Part shown: positions 16,290-23,453 of the stretch, piece after piece
How positions within the stretch are numbered: the first letter of the stretch is position 1
Layout of the letters: every line of letters begins with the position of its first letter
NCBI GenBank assembly: GCA_017642565.1
Contig: JAGCOU010000014.1
Location: 1 to 31,176, forward strand
Length of the DNA stretch: 31,176 bases
Source: Alphaproteobacteria bacterium
GTDB taxonomy: Bacteria > Pseudomonadota > Alphaproteobacteria > Rs-D84
Reading direction: 5' to 3'
Program-made: the position numbers and the translations under genes
The notes under the pieces: model-generated
Seen by the model: the letters and a program-made list of their open reading frames with translations, nothing else
The model's database searches: none
What the model was told of the DNA's origin: nothing

Positions 16290-16880
16290 ATGAATATAAA
16301 GATAGAAAAACTTATTAAACAATTTGCTAAATTGCCACGAGTTGGGACAAGGGCGGCTTCGCGTATAGTTATTGGTCTGTTGCAAGATAAAACAGGACGC
16401 GCATCTGCTTTGGCTGATGCTTTGTTGGACGCAGCAGAAACAATTCATCCTTGTTCAAATTGTGGTGTTTTAACAGACGGCGAAACTTGTGAATATTGTG
16501 CAGATATGTCGCGACAAAACGGGCAATTGTGCATAGTTCGTGATTTGTCGGATGTTTTGGTTTTGGAAAAATCTGGTGTTTTTCATGGGCGATATCATGT
16601 GCTGGGCGGAAATTTATCTGGGGTTGATGGGATTACACCTGATGATTTAAATATTGCTGGTATTGCAGAACGCATAGACAAAGAAAATATACGCGAAATA
16701 ATATTTGCTTTGCCTAACACAGTCGAAGGTAAAACAACACAGCAATATATAATTTCGTCTATCGGGAACGAGCGGGTTGATTTTACAGAATTGGCGTCAG
16801 GCGTGCCACTTGGCGGGGATTTAGATTACATAGATGACGGGACATTAACATTGGCTTTTGGGGGGCGTAAAAAATTATGA
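16290..16880 (+). CDS. recR: Recombination protein RecR
   Basis: A 196-residue protein of standard length. It has an N-terminal helix-hairpin-helix (LIKQFAKLPRVGTRAASRI), a four-cysteine zinc finger (CSNCGVLTDGETCEYC), then a Toprim domain (LCIVRDLSDVLVLE ... IIFALPNTVEGKTT) and the C-terminal LASGVPLGGDLDYIDDGTL. With RecO and RecF it loads RecA at single-strand gaps. The ribosome binding site is weak and the gene lies 9 bp after the carboxypeptidase. Its stop overlaps the rsmA start as ATGA, indicating translational coupling. The usual neighbours dnaX and ybaB are not present here. Confidence 0.96.
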   Translation: MNIKIEKLIKQFAKLPRVGTRAASRIVIGLLQDKTGRASALADALLDAAETIHPCSNCGVLTDGETCEYCADMSRQNGQLCIVRDLSDVLVLEKSGVFHGRYHVLGGNLSGVDGITPDDLNIAGIAERIDKENIREIIFALPNTVEGKTTQQYIISSIGNERVDFTELASGVPLGGDLDYIDDGTLTLAFGGRKKL

Positions 16881-17704
16881 TAGATAAAATTGCAAATTTA
16901 CCCCCAGTGTCTGAAATGATGCGCGAAAGCGGGTTGGAACCTAAAAAACAATTCGGGCAAAACTTTTTGTTTGATTTGAATTTAACTGGCAGAATTGCAC
17001 GCAGTGTTCCAGAGATTGAAAAAAACATAGTTGTCGAAGTAGGCCCGGGTCCAGGCGGACTGACGCGTGCGCTTTTGATGGCTGGCGCAAAGAAAGTAAT
17101 CGCAATTGAAAAAGATAAAACTACATCTCAAATTTTATCTCGCATAGTTGATGCATCTGGGGGGCGACTTGAAATAATTTATGGTGACGCATTAAAAACA
17201 GATATAGAAAATAAAACAAGTTATGCAGTTTGTTCTAATTTGCCTTATAATGTTGGCACAGAATTATTGATTAATTGGTTACATAAAATCGCGCGTGGTG
17301 AAAAGATAAAATCTTTGACATTGATGTTTCAAAAAGAAGTGGCTTTGCGCATAGTGGCAAAGGTTGGTGATTCACAATATGGTCGTTTATCTGTGTTGTC
17401 GAATTTAATCGCAGATACGAAAATTTTATTTGATGTTCCAAATACAGCATTTGTTCCGCGTCCAAAGGTTCAATCTGCAGTTGTTCAAATTATACCAAAT
17501 AAAGATAAAATCAAAGCAATCAAAGATATTGCAAAATTGGAAAAATTAACTGCGAAATTATTTGGTCAAAGACGAAAAATGATACGTGGAATAATCAAAA
17601 TAGATTGGGAAAAATACGGACTAGCAGGAACTGAACGAGCAGAAGAAATTACACCAGAAATATTTTTAAAAATAGCAAGCATTATGGATTCAAATCTGTT
17701 ATAA
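16877..17704 (+). CDS. rsmA: 16S rRNA (adenine1518-N6/adenine1519-N6)-dimethyltransferase
   Basis: A 275-residue KsgA/RsmA methyltransferase that dimethylates two adjacent adenines in the last helix of 16S rRNA. Motifs are KKQFGQNFLFD, the S-adenosylmethionine loop VEVGPGPGGLTRALL, AIEKDK and the catalytic NLPYNVGTELL (NLPY), with a C-terminal helical domain (KLFGQRRKMIRG). It overlaps recR by 4 bp. A longer basic C-terminal region is normal for the family. Confidence 0.97.
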   Translation: MIDKIANLPPVSEMMRESGLEPKKQFGQNFLFDLNLTGRIARSVPEIEKNIVVEVGPGPGGLTRALLMAGAKKVIAIEKDKTTSQILSRIVDASGGRLEIIYGDALKTDIENKTSYAVCSNLPYNVGTELLINWLHKIARGEKIKSLTLMFQKEVALRIVAKVGDSQYGRLSVLSNLIADTKILFDVPNTAFVPRPKVQSAVVQIIPNKDKIKAIKDIAKLEKLTAKLFGQRRKMIRGIIKIDWEKYGLAGTERAEEITPEIFLKIASIMDSNLL

Positions 17705-17735
17705 TACATAAAACAAAAAAAGGGAGAGGGAAAAC

Positions 17736-19439
17736 ATGTCAATCGCAACGCTTATATTTTTTGCACTAGCATTTGTATCAGTATTTTTTATGCGACTTTT
17801 TCGCATGGGAACATTACTTGCATTTTTGTTAACTGGTATATTGGCGGGTCAGCATGTGTTTGGCTTGTTTGAATTGTCGGGGACATGGAATTTTTTGGGC
17901 GAACTCGGCATTATGTTCTTGTGGTTTAATATAGGTTTGCAAATCAATATGAAAAGATTGTGGCAGTTGCGCCGCACTATATTTGGGCTTGGCGCATCCC
18001 AGGTTTTAATGGTGGCAGTAATGCTGTTTCCAATGTTGGTCGGGCTTGCTCATTGGACTTTGATTGGAACAATAATGATTTCTTTGATTCTCGCCATGTC
18101 GAGTACTTCTGAAGATTTGCAAATATTAATAGATAGAAATCAGTTGCAAACAAATATGGGACGTCAAACTTTTTCGATTTTATTATTCCAAGATTTATTA
18201 TCGATTCCTCTGCTTGCTATGTTGCCGGTAATGACTGGAAAATCTATAAATTTGGGTGCTTCGATAATTGATATTTTCGTAATGTCTTTGGGGTTAATTT
18301 TGGGCGTTCTTATTGTTGCAAAATTCGTTATTAATCCATTGATGCATGTCGTAGCAAAAATAAAATCTCAGGAAGCATTGGTTTTATCCATAATGGTAAA
18401 TATCGCAGTGTGGGCTGTGGTGTTGAGCATAATGGGCTTGCCACCAGCATTGGGTGCGTTTTTGGCTGGTATGTTAATGTCAGAAACAGTCTATAGACAC
18501 CAAGTGACAGCCGCCATAGAACCATACGCGACATTGTTTTTATCGTTCTTTTTCATAGTATTGGGTATGGGAATAAATTTACCATTTTTGATGGATCATT
18601 GGGATCTGGTTTTGGTCGGGGTCATAGGCCTGGTCTTGATAAAATTCTTGGCATTGTTCATGGTTGCACGCGTTCGCCATGTTCATGGACGCGAAGCGGC
18701 TTTGATGTCATTAATTTTGGCCCAGGGTGGTGAATTTGGTCTGTTGATTTTACAGACTATGAAAACGAACGGAATAAACGCTATTCCACTTGAACACCAA
18801 GAAATTTTAACTGCGATTATCATAGTGTCTATTATGTCTACGCCAATATTATTGGTAATTTACGACAGATTGTTAAAAACAGGAATGTTCTTTGGTGGAA
18901 AGAAGACCAAGAATTTATCAGAACGCATACGCGAAGAAGTTCCAACTGTTGTAATCTGCGGTTTTGGTCGTATGGGGCAAATTGTTGCCCAAATGTTAAG
19001 CGCAGAACATATCTCTTATGTCGCCATTGATGGTAACGTAGACGAAGTAATTTTGGCGCGCGAAGCGGGTTACAATGTGATTTACGGCGATTCTAAAAAG
19101 GCATCAATTTTACAAGCGGCGGGTCTTAAGCCTCGTAAAACGCGTGCAGTGGTTATATCTTTGAATGACGAAGTAGTTGCTCGCGAAATCGTTCATACTT
19201 TGAATACGATTGCGCCACATGTAAAAATATTTGCTCGTGCGCACAGTTTAAAATCTTCCAAAGAGTTGTTAAGCATGGGTGTTAAATCAGCAACGCCAGA
19301 AATCATAGAATCTTCATTTATATTGGGGGGCGAAGTTCTTTCTAACATAGGACTTTCGAAAAACAAGATAAATGAATTGACTGAATATTTGCGTACAGAT
19401 GGATATGAAAACGTTGGCAAACCAATCAGTACAAAATGA
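17736..19439 (+). CDS. CPA2-family monovalent cation:proton antiporter with RCK/TrkA-N domain
   Basis: A 567-residue KefB/YbaL-like transporter. The N-terminal Na+/H+-exchanger domain has about 12-13 membrane helices (from residue 4 to about 385) and the motif LILAMSSTSEDLQIL, followed by LLFQDLLSIPLLAM and LPPALGAFLAGML. The cytoplasmic C-terminus has a TrkA-N Rossmann fold (VVICGFGRMGQIVA, then YVAIDGN and VIYGDSKKASIL). Related proteins exchange K+ or Na+ for H+ and respond to nucleotides or glutathione conjugates. The specific ion is not readable. The start is supported by AGGGAGAGGG. It probably continues the dac-recR-rsmA transcription unit (31-bp gap) and ends at a strong terminator. 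Confidence 0.93.
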   Translation: MSIATLIFFALAFVSVFFMRLFRMGTLLAFLLTGILAGQHVFGLFELSGTWNFLGELGIMFLWFNIGLQINMKRLWQLRRTIFGLGASQVLMVAVMLFPMLVGLAHWTLIGTIMISLILAMSSTSEDLQILIDRNQLQTNMGRQTFSILLFQDLLSIPLLAMLPVMTGKSINLGASIIDIFVMSLGLILGVLIVAKFVINPLMHVVAKIKSQEALVLSIMVNIAVWAVVLSIMGLPPALGAFLAGMLMSETVYRHQVTAAIEPYATLFLSFFFIVLGMGINLPFLMDHWDLVLVGVIGLVLIKFLALFMVARVRHVHGREAALMSLILAQGGEFGLLILQTMKTNGINAIPLEHQEILTAIIIVSIMSTPILLVIYDRLLKTGMFFGGKKTKNLSERIREEVPTVVICGFGRMGQIVAQMLSAEHISYVAIDGNVDEVILAREAGYNVIYGDSKKASILQAAGLKPRKTRAVVISLNDEVVAREIVHTLNTIAPHVKIFARAHSLKSSKELLSMGVKSATPEIIESSFILGGEVLSNIGLSKNKINELTEYLRTDGYENVGKPISTK

Positions 19440-19449
19440 TACAAAAATT

Positions 19450-19476
19450 ACCGCCACAATCGTGGCGGTTTTTTTT
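19450..19476 (+). terminator. Rho-independent terminator after the antiporter gene
   Basis: CCGCCACAATCGTGGCGG (19451-19468) with an outer A-T pair is followed by 8 T. The stem is the exact reverse complement of the terminator stem at 6287-6304. The stop codon of the convergent 200-residue gene lies inside the T-run. Confidence 0.92.
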
Positions 19477-20077
19477 AATATTCTTGGGTTGCCAGCTGTT
19501 GTTTTGCCCATTCTGGCATTTTGTTCATATTGGTGTTGGCTTTTAATTTTTCTAGACCTTTCATAACCTTGTTTGCCATCTTAATTTTTTCTGCTTTTTC
19601 TTCTTCGGGTGACATTATACGATTTTTTGTGCGCAATTTCATATCTGAAACAACATTATCCCAATTTGACTGCAAGGTATTACTTAAAAAACGTTCGCCA
19701 TTTGAAAGAGGGACACCAAAGTCAGTATCTTTGACCGAAAATTCTTTTTCTATTATGTTCTTGATATAATAAGTTGGTGCCAAAACCATACCTTGAAAAG
19801 GAACATATATAGCACCAACACCGTTGTTTCCGCTGGTTACAGCGGCTCTTATGTGGCCATTAGAATCTACTGAACCACGTACGTTTTCTATACCTAGTGT
19901 AAGTTCAGAACCTTTGATTCCGTTTTCAAAAGGATAATATACCCCTTGTCTTTCTGGTATAAAAATAAAATCTTTATTCTCTTTGAATCCAAATTCTTCC
20001 AGAATATTTTTTATACCGTTTTGACGAATAATTTCACCATCAAGTATTTCGTTTTTTGTCATTGCCGGTATCGCCAT
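19475..20077 (-). CDS. Uncharacterised 200-residue protein
   Basis: Starts at ATG 20077, selected because AAGGAG is ideally placed; the open frame extends upstream without support. No signal peptide or membrane helix is visible, so it is likely cytoplasmic. The N-terminal half is mixed alpha/beta with conserved-looking turns (FIPERQGVYYPFENGIKG; GVGAIYVPFQGMVLAPTYYI), and the last 60 residues are highly charged, probably helical (SPEEEKAEKIKMANKVMKGL). I do not recognise the family. It is a monocistronic gene between two convergent/divergent neighbours. A good ribosome binding site and a terminator-linked stop codon show it is a real gene. Lineage-specific function is possible. Confidence 0.8.
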   Translation of the reverse strand: MAIPAMTKNEILDGEIIRQNGIKNILEEFGFKENKDFIFIPERQGVYYPFENGIKGSELTLGIENVRGSVDSNGHIRAAVTSGNNGVGAIYVPFQGMVLAPTYYIKNIIEKEFSVKDTDFGVPLSNGERFLSNTLQSNWDNVVSDMKLRTKNRIMSPEEEKAEKIKMANKVMKGLEKLKANTNMNKMPEWAKQQLATQEY

Positions 20078-20277
20078 ATGTATCTCCTTTGTTAAATTAT
20101 TTTTTACATGAAAAACTATATCAAAAACCATCGTTTAAATCAAACTATTTTTCCTATAAAAGCGGAACGAAAAAAACCTGGAAATCTGGGATTTTTTGTT
20201 TTTTGATTTTGTTTTTTGCGAATACGTCACAAACGGTCCTGTAAATTAGACTATTCGCAGTATAAATAAGATTATTT

Positions 20278-20304
20278 TTGCCATATTCCATTTGATTTTA
20301 TAAT
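20278..20304 (+). promoter_or_regulatory. Candidate promoter of lspA-yidC
   Basis: A perfect TATAAT (20299-20304) lies 38 bp before the lspA start. The best -35 is TTGCCA (20278-20283) at a short 15-bp spacing. The 264-bp region between the orphan gene (start 20077) and lspA otherwise holds no recognisable gene or RNA. Confidence 0.45.
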
Positions 20305-20341
20305 CTGTAATTGCTATATTTCACAAAAGTGAGGTTATTTG

Positions 20342-20911
20342 ATGAAAACATTCTTGAAATATATAGCAATTATATTATTGGTTTTTGCGGCAGATTTCTT
20401 TTCAAAAAAATACTTGCTGGATTTATTGGCAAACAAATATGGCGATATGATTTTTGACCCTAATGTAATTTGTGCAAAATGTAATATTAATGGGGTTATT
20501 GCATCTTGGCGCGATATTATCGGTGGCGATTATGGGTTATCTAATTTGTTTAATATACATTTTATCTGGAATCGCGGCGTTTCTTTTTCTGCGTTTAATG
20601 AATTGGCACCAATGATATTAAGTGTTTTGACCGCCCTGATAATTTTATGGTTGCTTTATTATTTATTCAAAAAATCGTATACATACGAAAGATTGCCAAT
20701 CGCAATGATAGTTGGGGGCGCACTGGGCAATTTATTAGACAGAATTCGTTTTGGCGCAGTGGCAGATTTTATACAATGGCATATTGGGGGACTTTGGACT
20801 TTTCCGGCAATATTTAATGTTGGTGACATGTTCATAACTTTTGGTGTCTGCTTGTATTTAATAAATTTATTTATAAACAGAAGAAAATGTATTCGTAATT
20901 TACAAAATTAA
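20342..20911 (+). CDS. lspA: Lipoprotein signal peptidase (signal peptidase II), with periplasmic insertion
   Basis: A 189-residue inner membrane aspartyl protease that cleaves prolipoprotein signal peptides after lipid attachment. ATG 20342 is preferred to a TTG one codon earlier because GAGGTT is correctly spaced. Four membrane helices are visible. Catalytic residues are Asp133 in GGALGNLLDRIRFG and Asp162 in FNVGD (family usually FNxAD). The conserved NxGxSF is NRGVSF. Between helix 1 and that motif there is an extra segment (about residues 32-68) carrying a CAKC pair (Cys44, Cys47), which makes the protein about 25 residues longer than usual. It is 11 bp before yidC, so it shares its transcript. 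Confidence 0.94.
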   Translation: MKTFLKYIAIILLVFAADFFSKKYLLDLLANKYGDMIFDPNVICAKCNINGVIASWRDIIGGDYGLSNLFNIHFIWNRGVSFSAFNELAPMILSVLTALIILWLLYYLFKKSYTYERLPIAMIVGGALGNLLDRIRFGAVADFIQWHIGGLWTFPAIFNVGDMFITFGVCLYLINLFINRRKCIRNLQN

Positions 20912-20922
20912 GGAAAGAAAAA

Positions 20923-22476
20923 ATGGTACAATATTTGGATAATAATTCTGGGTTTGCTCAATGGGCGAGTATGCAAAATCAAAAAAAGCCAGAAAAGAAA
21001 TTCAGTTTCTTTAAATGGGCTTTGATATTCCTGTTGGCTTGGTGGGTGATGGGACTGTGGATGAAACCCCAAAATACAGAGATTGCAAATACTGCGCCTG
21101 TGACAGTCGAACAATCGAGCGAGACCAAACAAACTGTTGCCAAGGATGAGATTGACTTTGAAATCCAAGGATTGCGCATATCTAATATCGCATTAAAAAA
21201 TCACAAAAAAGACGCAACAAGTAATGAAAATGTTTCTTTGTTAAACGCAGAAAACAATTTTATAGAAATCGGTTTTGTATCAACTGATACTGTGGTGCCA
21301 AATATAAATACTGCTTGGAAAAACTCAGAAGATTTAATGTCTTGGAATAACGGCAAACAAATTAATTTTTCGCGCAAAGTATCCGTAGAAGGTTACACAA
21401 TCACAATCACAGACACAATTCAAAACAATTCTGCCACAGAAATTAATGTTGCGCCATACATTCAAATTGTAAAAAGCACAAACGAAAAAATGTCTGGTGT
21501 AGTTGAAACAGGTGGCGTGGTTTATGCTAATTCAAAACTCGATTACACACATTGGAATACATTAAATAAAAAATCTGTGGCATATTCTACGGTGCGCGGT
21601 TCTCTGGGGTTTGCAGAACAATATTGGGAAACGATTGCATCTATTGATTCAAACGACCAAACAATCAGTTTGAAAAAAAGCGGAGATTTGTATTTTGCGC
21701 AAACTAATGTCGCGCCAATCAAAGTCGCACCAAAGACATCAATTGATGTAAACACATATTTATTCACAGGTCCGCGTATGGCAAATCTTTTAAACGCTGC
21801 AGCAGGTAAAATCCCGGGCATCGCAGAAACAATGGATTATGGTTGGTTCTGGTTTTTTGCTCAGCCTATGTTATGGATGATAAATTGGCTGTTTGCATTG
21901 GTGGGAAATTACGGTGTTGCGATTATTTTGATGACTTTGATTTTGAGAATATTGATATGGCCATTGACGCGTAAATCTTATGTGTCAATGATGATGATGC
22001 AAAAGATGCAGCCAGAATTACAGCGCGTCCAAAAATTATACGCTAATGACAAAGCGCGTCTGCAAATGGAAATGATGAAGGTTTATCAAACACATAAAAC
22101 TTCGCCAATGTCTGGGTGTTTACCAATGTTGATTCAAATACCTATTTTCTTTGCTTTGTATAAAGCGTTGTTAATATCTGTTCCTATGCGCAGCGCACAC
22201 TTTTTGTGGATATCAGATTTGGCTGCTATGGACCCATATTTTATTCTGCCGATTTTGATGGGCGCTACAATGTGGTTACAGCAATATTTACAATCGCCAA
22301 AAATAAAATCTGGGACAAATGATATTACTGCATCTACGCAACGCGTTATGAAATGGATGCCTATTTTGTTTACAGTGATGTTTGCTTGGATGCCAGCAGG
22401 ATTAGTTCTTTATTGGACAATGTCTAATCTGTTCGGTATATTGCAAATGTATATTATTAAAAAGACATCAAAATAA
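20923..22476 (+). CDS. yidC: Membrane protein insertase YidC
   Basis: A 517-residue Oxa1/YidC insertase. It has an N-terminal membrane helix (about 27-46), a large periplasmic P1 beta domain (to about residue 300), then the conserved five-helix core beginning MDYGWFWFFAQPMLW. The hydrophilic-groove arginine is in LILRILIWPLTRKS. The cytoplasmic helical hairpin (MQKMQPELQRVQKLY) and MSGCLPMLIQIPIFFALYK follow, then PAGLVLYWTMSNLFG. It inserts and folds inner membrane proteins with or after SecYEG. AGGAAAG precedes the ATG. It is usually found near rnpA and rpmH, but here it pairs with lspA, another membrane/export gene. Confidence 0.97.
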   Translation: MVQYLDNNSGFAQWASMQNQKKPEKKFSFFKWALIFLLAWWVMGLWMKPQNTEIANTAPVTVEQSSETKQTVAKDEIDFEIQGLRISNIALKNHKKDATSNENVSLLNAENNFIEIGFVSTDTVVPNINTAWKNSEDLMSWNNGKQINFSRKVSVEGYTITITDTIQNNSATEINVAPYIQIVKSTNEKMSGVVETGGVVYANSKLDYTHWNTLNKKSVAYSTVRGSLGFAEQYWETIASIDSNDQTISLKKSGDLYFAQTNVAPIKVAPKTSIDVNTYLFTGPRMANLLNAAAGKIPGIAETMDYGWFWFFAQPMLWMINWLFALVGNYGVAIILMTLILRILIWPLTRKSYVSMMMMQKMQPELQRVQKLYANDKARLQMEMMKVYQTHKTSPMSGCLPMLIQIPIFFALYKALLISVPMRSAHFLWISDLAAMDPYFILPILMGATMWLQQYLQSPKIKSGTNDITASTQRVMKWMPILFTVMFAWMPAGLVLYWTMSNLFGILQMYIIKKTSK

Positions 22477-22500
22477 AAAATGCCCATCTGGGCATTTTTT
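22475..22500. terminator. Bidirectional terminator between yidC and the 113-residue gene
   Basis: A perfect 11-bp stem AAAAAATGCCC/GGGCATTTTTT with loop ATCT has T-runs on both strands. It carries the stop codons of both convergent genes (TAA of yidC at 22474-22476 and TAA of the minus gene at 22499-22501). Confidence 0.93.
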
Positions 22501-22840
22501 ATTGTAAATATCGAAATAGGGCGTCTGGGGTTTGTATTTTCATATTGCGTATGCGACATACGCGTTTTGTAAAATTCACACATGTAATGGCACGAATTTT
22601 TAAAATATCTTTGTCTGTTATGCTTGGTTTATATTGTATAAAAGTCCAACCAAATAATTTTAATTTTTCAAGGTCTTGTTTTCGTATCGTTATGGCTACT
22701 ATTTTTTTATAGTTTACAAATTGATAGATTATGACTTTGTTGCGCATTATTTTTATTGGTGCGCAGTGTTTATATTTGTGGCAAACAATTTGTGCAATAG
22801 TTTTATGAGTTTTTGTTGAAAATCCAATGTATATAGTCAT
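22499..22840 (-). CDS. Small protein resembling a circularly permuted papain-like (NlpC/P60-type) cysteine peptidase
   Basis: A 113-residue protein starting at ATG 22840, with AGGA placed 7 bases upstream; a longer frame upstream overlaps the next gene and lacks support. A His comes first (His25 in HKYKHCAPI) and a Cys late (Cys87 in ITCVNFTKRVCRIRN, then IQTPDALFRYL). This layout recalls small alphaproteobacterial prophage-linked proteins with '..rHc...' then 'TCVe..KrvLGir...TPwqLyryL', proposed to be permuted papain-like enzymes. No signal peptide is present. It lies 41 bp downstream of the 117-residue gene, probably one operon. The fold assignment is from memory of the motif and untested; a non-catalytic relative is possible. 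Confidence 0.5.
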   Translation of the reverse strand: MTIYIGFSTKTHKTIAQIVCHKYKHCAPIKIMRNKVIIYQFVNYKKIVAITIRKQDLEKLKLFGWTFIQYKPSITDKDILKIRAITCVNFTKRVCRIRNMKIQTPDALFRYLQ

Positions 22841-22881
22841 AACAAAATCCTGTGGTTTAAACCGTTCCCCCTCCTGTGGAC

Positions 22882-23235
22882 TTAATCTGCTAACCAGCCT
22901 TTCTCGTGCGCATACACAGTTAAAACATCCATCGCAGATTTCCAAAGTGCAGCAGATTTATTTTCTGCGTAAATATATTGATGAGGTGCTCTTCTTTTAT
23001 CACCAAATTTTTTCATAACGCATAATTGTTCGTTTGATAACTTTCCGCATAAATATAGTTTTGTTATCAATGTTTCTACATCCAAAAGTTCGCATGGTCT
23101 GCGTACAGAAGAACACGAACGTTTAAAATGGTCTTGAACAGATTTTGAATATATAAACCAAAACCAAAGTTGTTCTGCATTTTGAAATTTTTCACACAAT
23201 TGTGATTCAGAATTTTTTAAAGTATTTTTTAACAT
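22882..23235 (-). CDS. Uncharacterised 117-residue protein, possibly a conserved alphaproteobacterial family
   Basis: The start is fixed by AAGGAG before ATG 23235. It is soluble, with no signal peptide. Recognisable patches are AEQLWFWFIYSKSVQD near residue 20, VRRPCELLDVETLITKLYLCGKL, LCVMKKFGDKRRAP and the C-terminal LWKSAMDVLTVYAHEKGW. I recall similar short alphaproteobacterial proteins of unknown function with 'lWfWf...' and 'RPCe..Di...l..Ly', but cannot verify this here. Six cysteines occur without CxxC spacing. It is followed by the peptidase-like gene and preceded by the paired hairpins and the virB10 terminator, so it has its own transcription unit or partial readthrough from virB10. 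Confidence 0.7.
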   Translation of the reverse strand: MLKNTLKNSESQLCEKFQNAEQLWFWFIYSKSVQDHFKRSCSSVRRPCELLDVETLITKLYLCGKLSNEQLCVMKKFGDKRRAPHQYIYAENKSAALWKSAMDVLTVYAHEKGWLAD

Positions 23236-23347
23236 ATTTTTTCTCCTTTGTTTGTTTATACTTATTGAGTGCTTTCATATTTAAAGACACAACCAAAAGT
23301 AAAATAAAAATTGAATCGTGTAAAATGATACAACTGTAAATAGAAAG

Positions 23348-23402
23348 TCGAATCGAAAAACCGATTCGAAACGCGTTTTTTATAAACTCTATCGAATCGG
23401 TT
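23348..23402 (-). promoter_or_regulatory. Mutually exclusive hairpins upstream of the 117-residue gene
   Basis: Three copies of a CGAATCG-type octamer lie here. TCGAATCG (23348-23355) pairs perfectly with CGATTCGA (23362-23369). The same central arm, as AACCGATTCGA (23359-23369), pairs over 11 bp with TCGAATCGGTT (23392-23402). Only one of the two stems can form at a time. The site lies between the virB10 terminator and the 117-residue gene, in the 218-bp gap otherwise free of genes. It could be an attenuator-like leader or a protein-binding operator. Function is unproven. Confidence 0.45.
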
Positions 23403-23420
23403 CTTTTGTGTAATTTTGTA

Positions 23421-23449
23421 AAAAAATGGTCCGCCAAAGCGGACTATTT
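23421..23449 (-). terminator. Terminator of the virB8-virB9-virB10 operon
   Basis: The stem GTCCGC/GCGGAC (23429-23434 and 23439-23444), with loop CAAA and flanking A-T pairs, is followed on the minus strand by 7 T, just after the virB10 stop at 23454-23456. Confidence 0.9.
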
Positions 23450-23453
23450 TTTA

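Noticed and set aside
22841..22945. 35-codon N-terminal extension of the 113-residue protein
   Set aside because: It overlaps the end of the 117-residue gene, has no ribosome binding site, and ATG 22840 has a good one.
23207..23437. 76-codon minus-strand frame covering the hairpin region before the 117-residue gene
   Set aside because: No ribosome binding site at its start; it overlaps the virB10 terminator and the well-supported start at 23235, and its sequence is low-complexity at the end.
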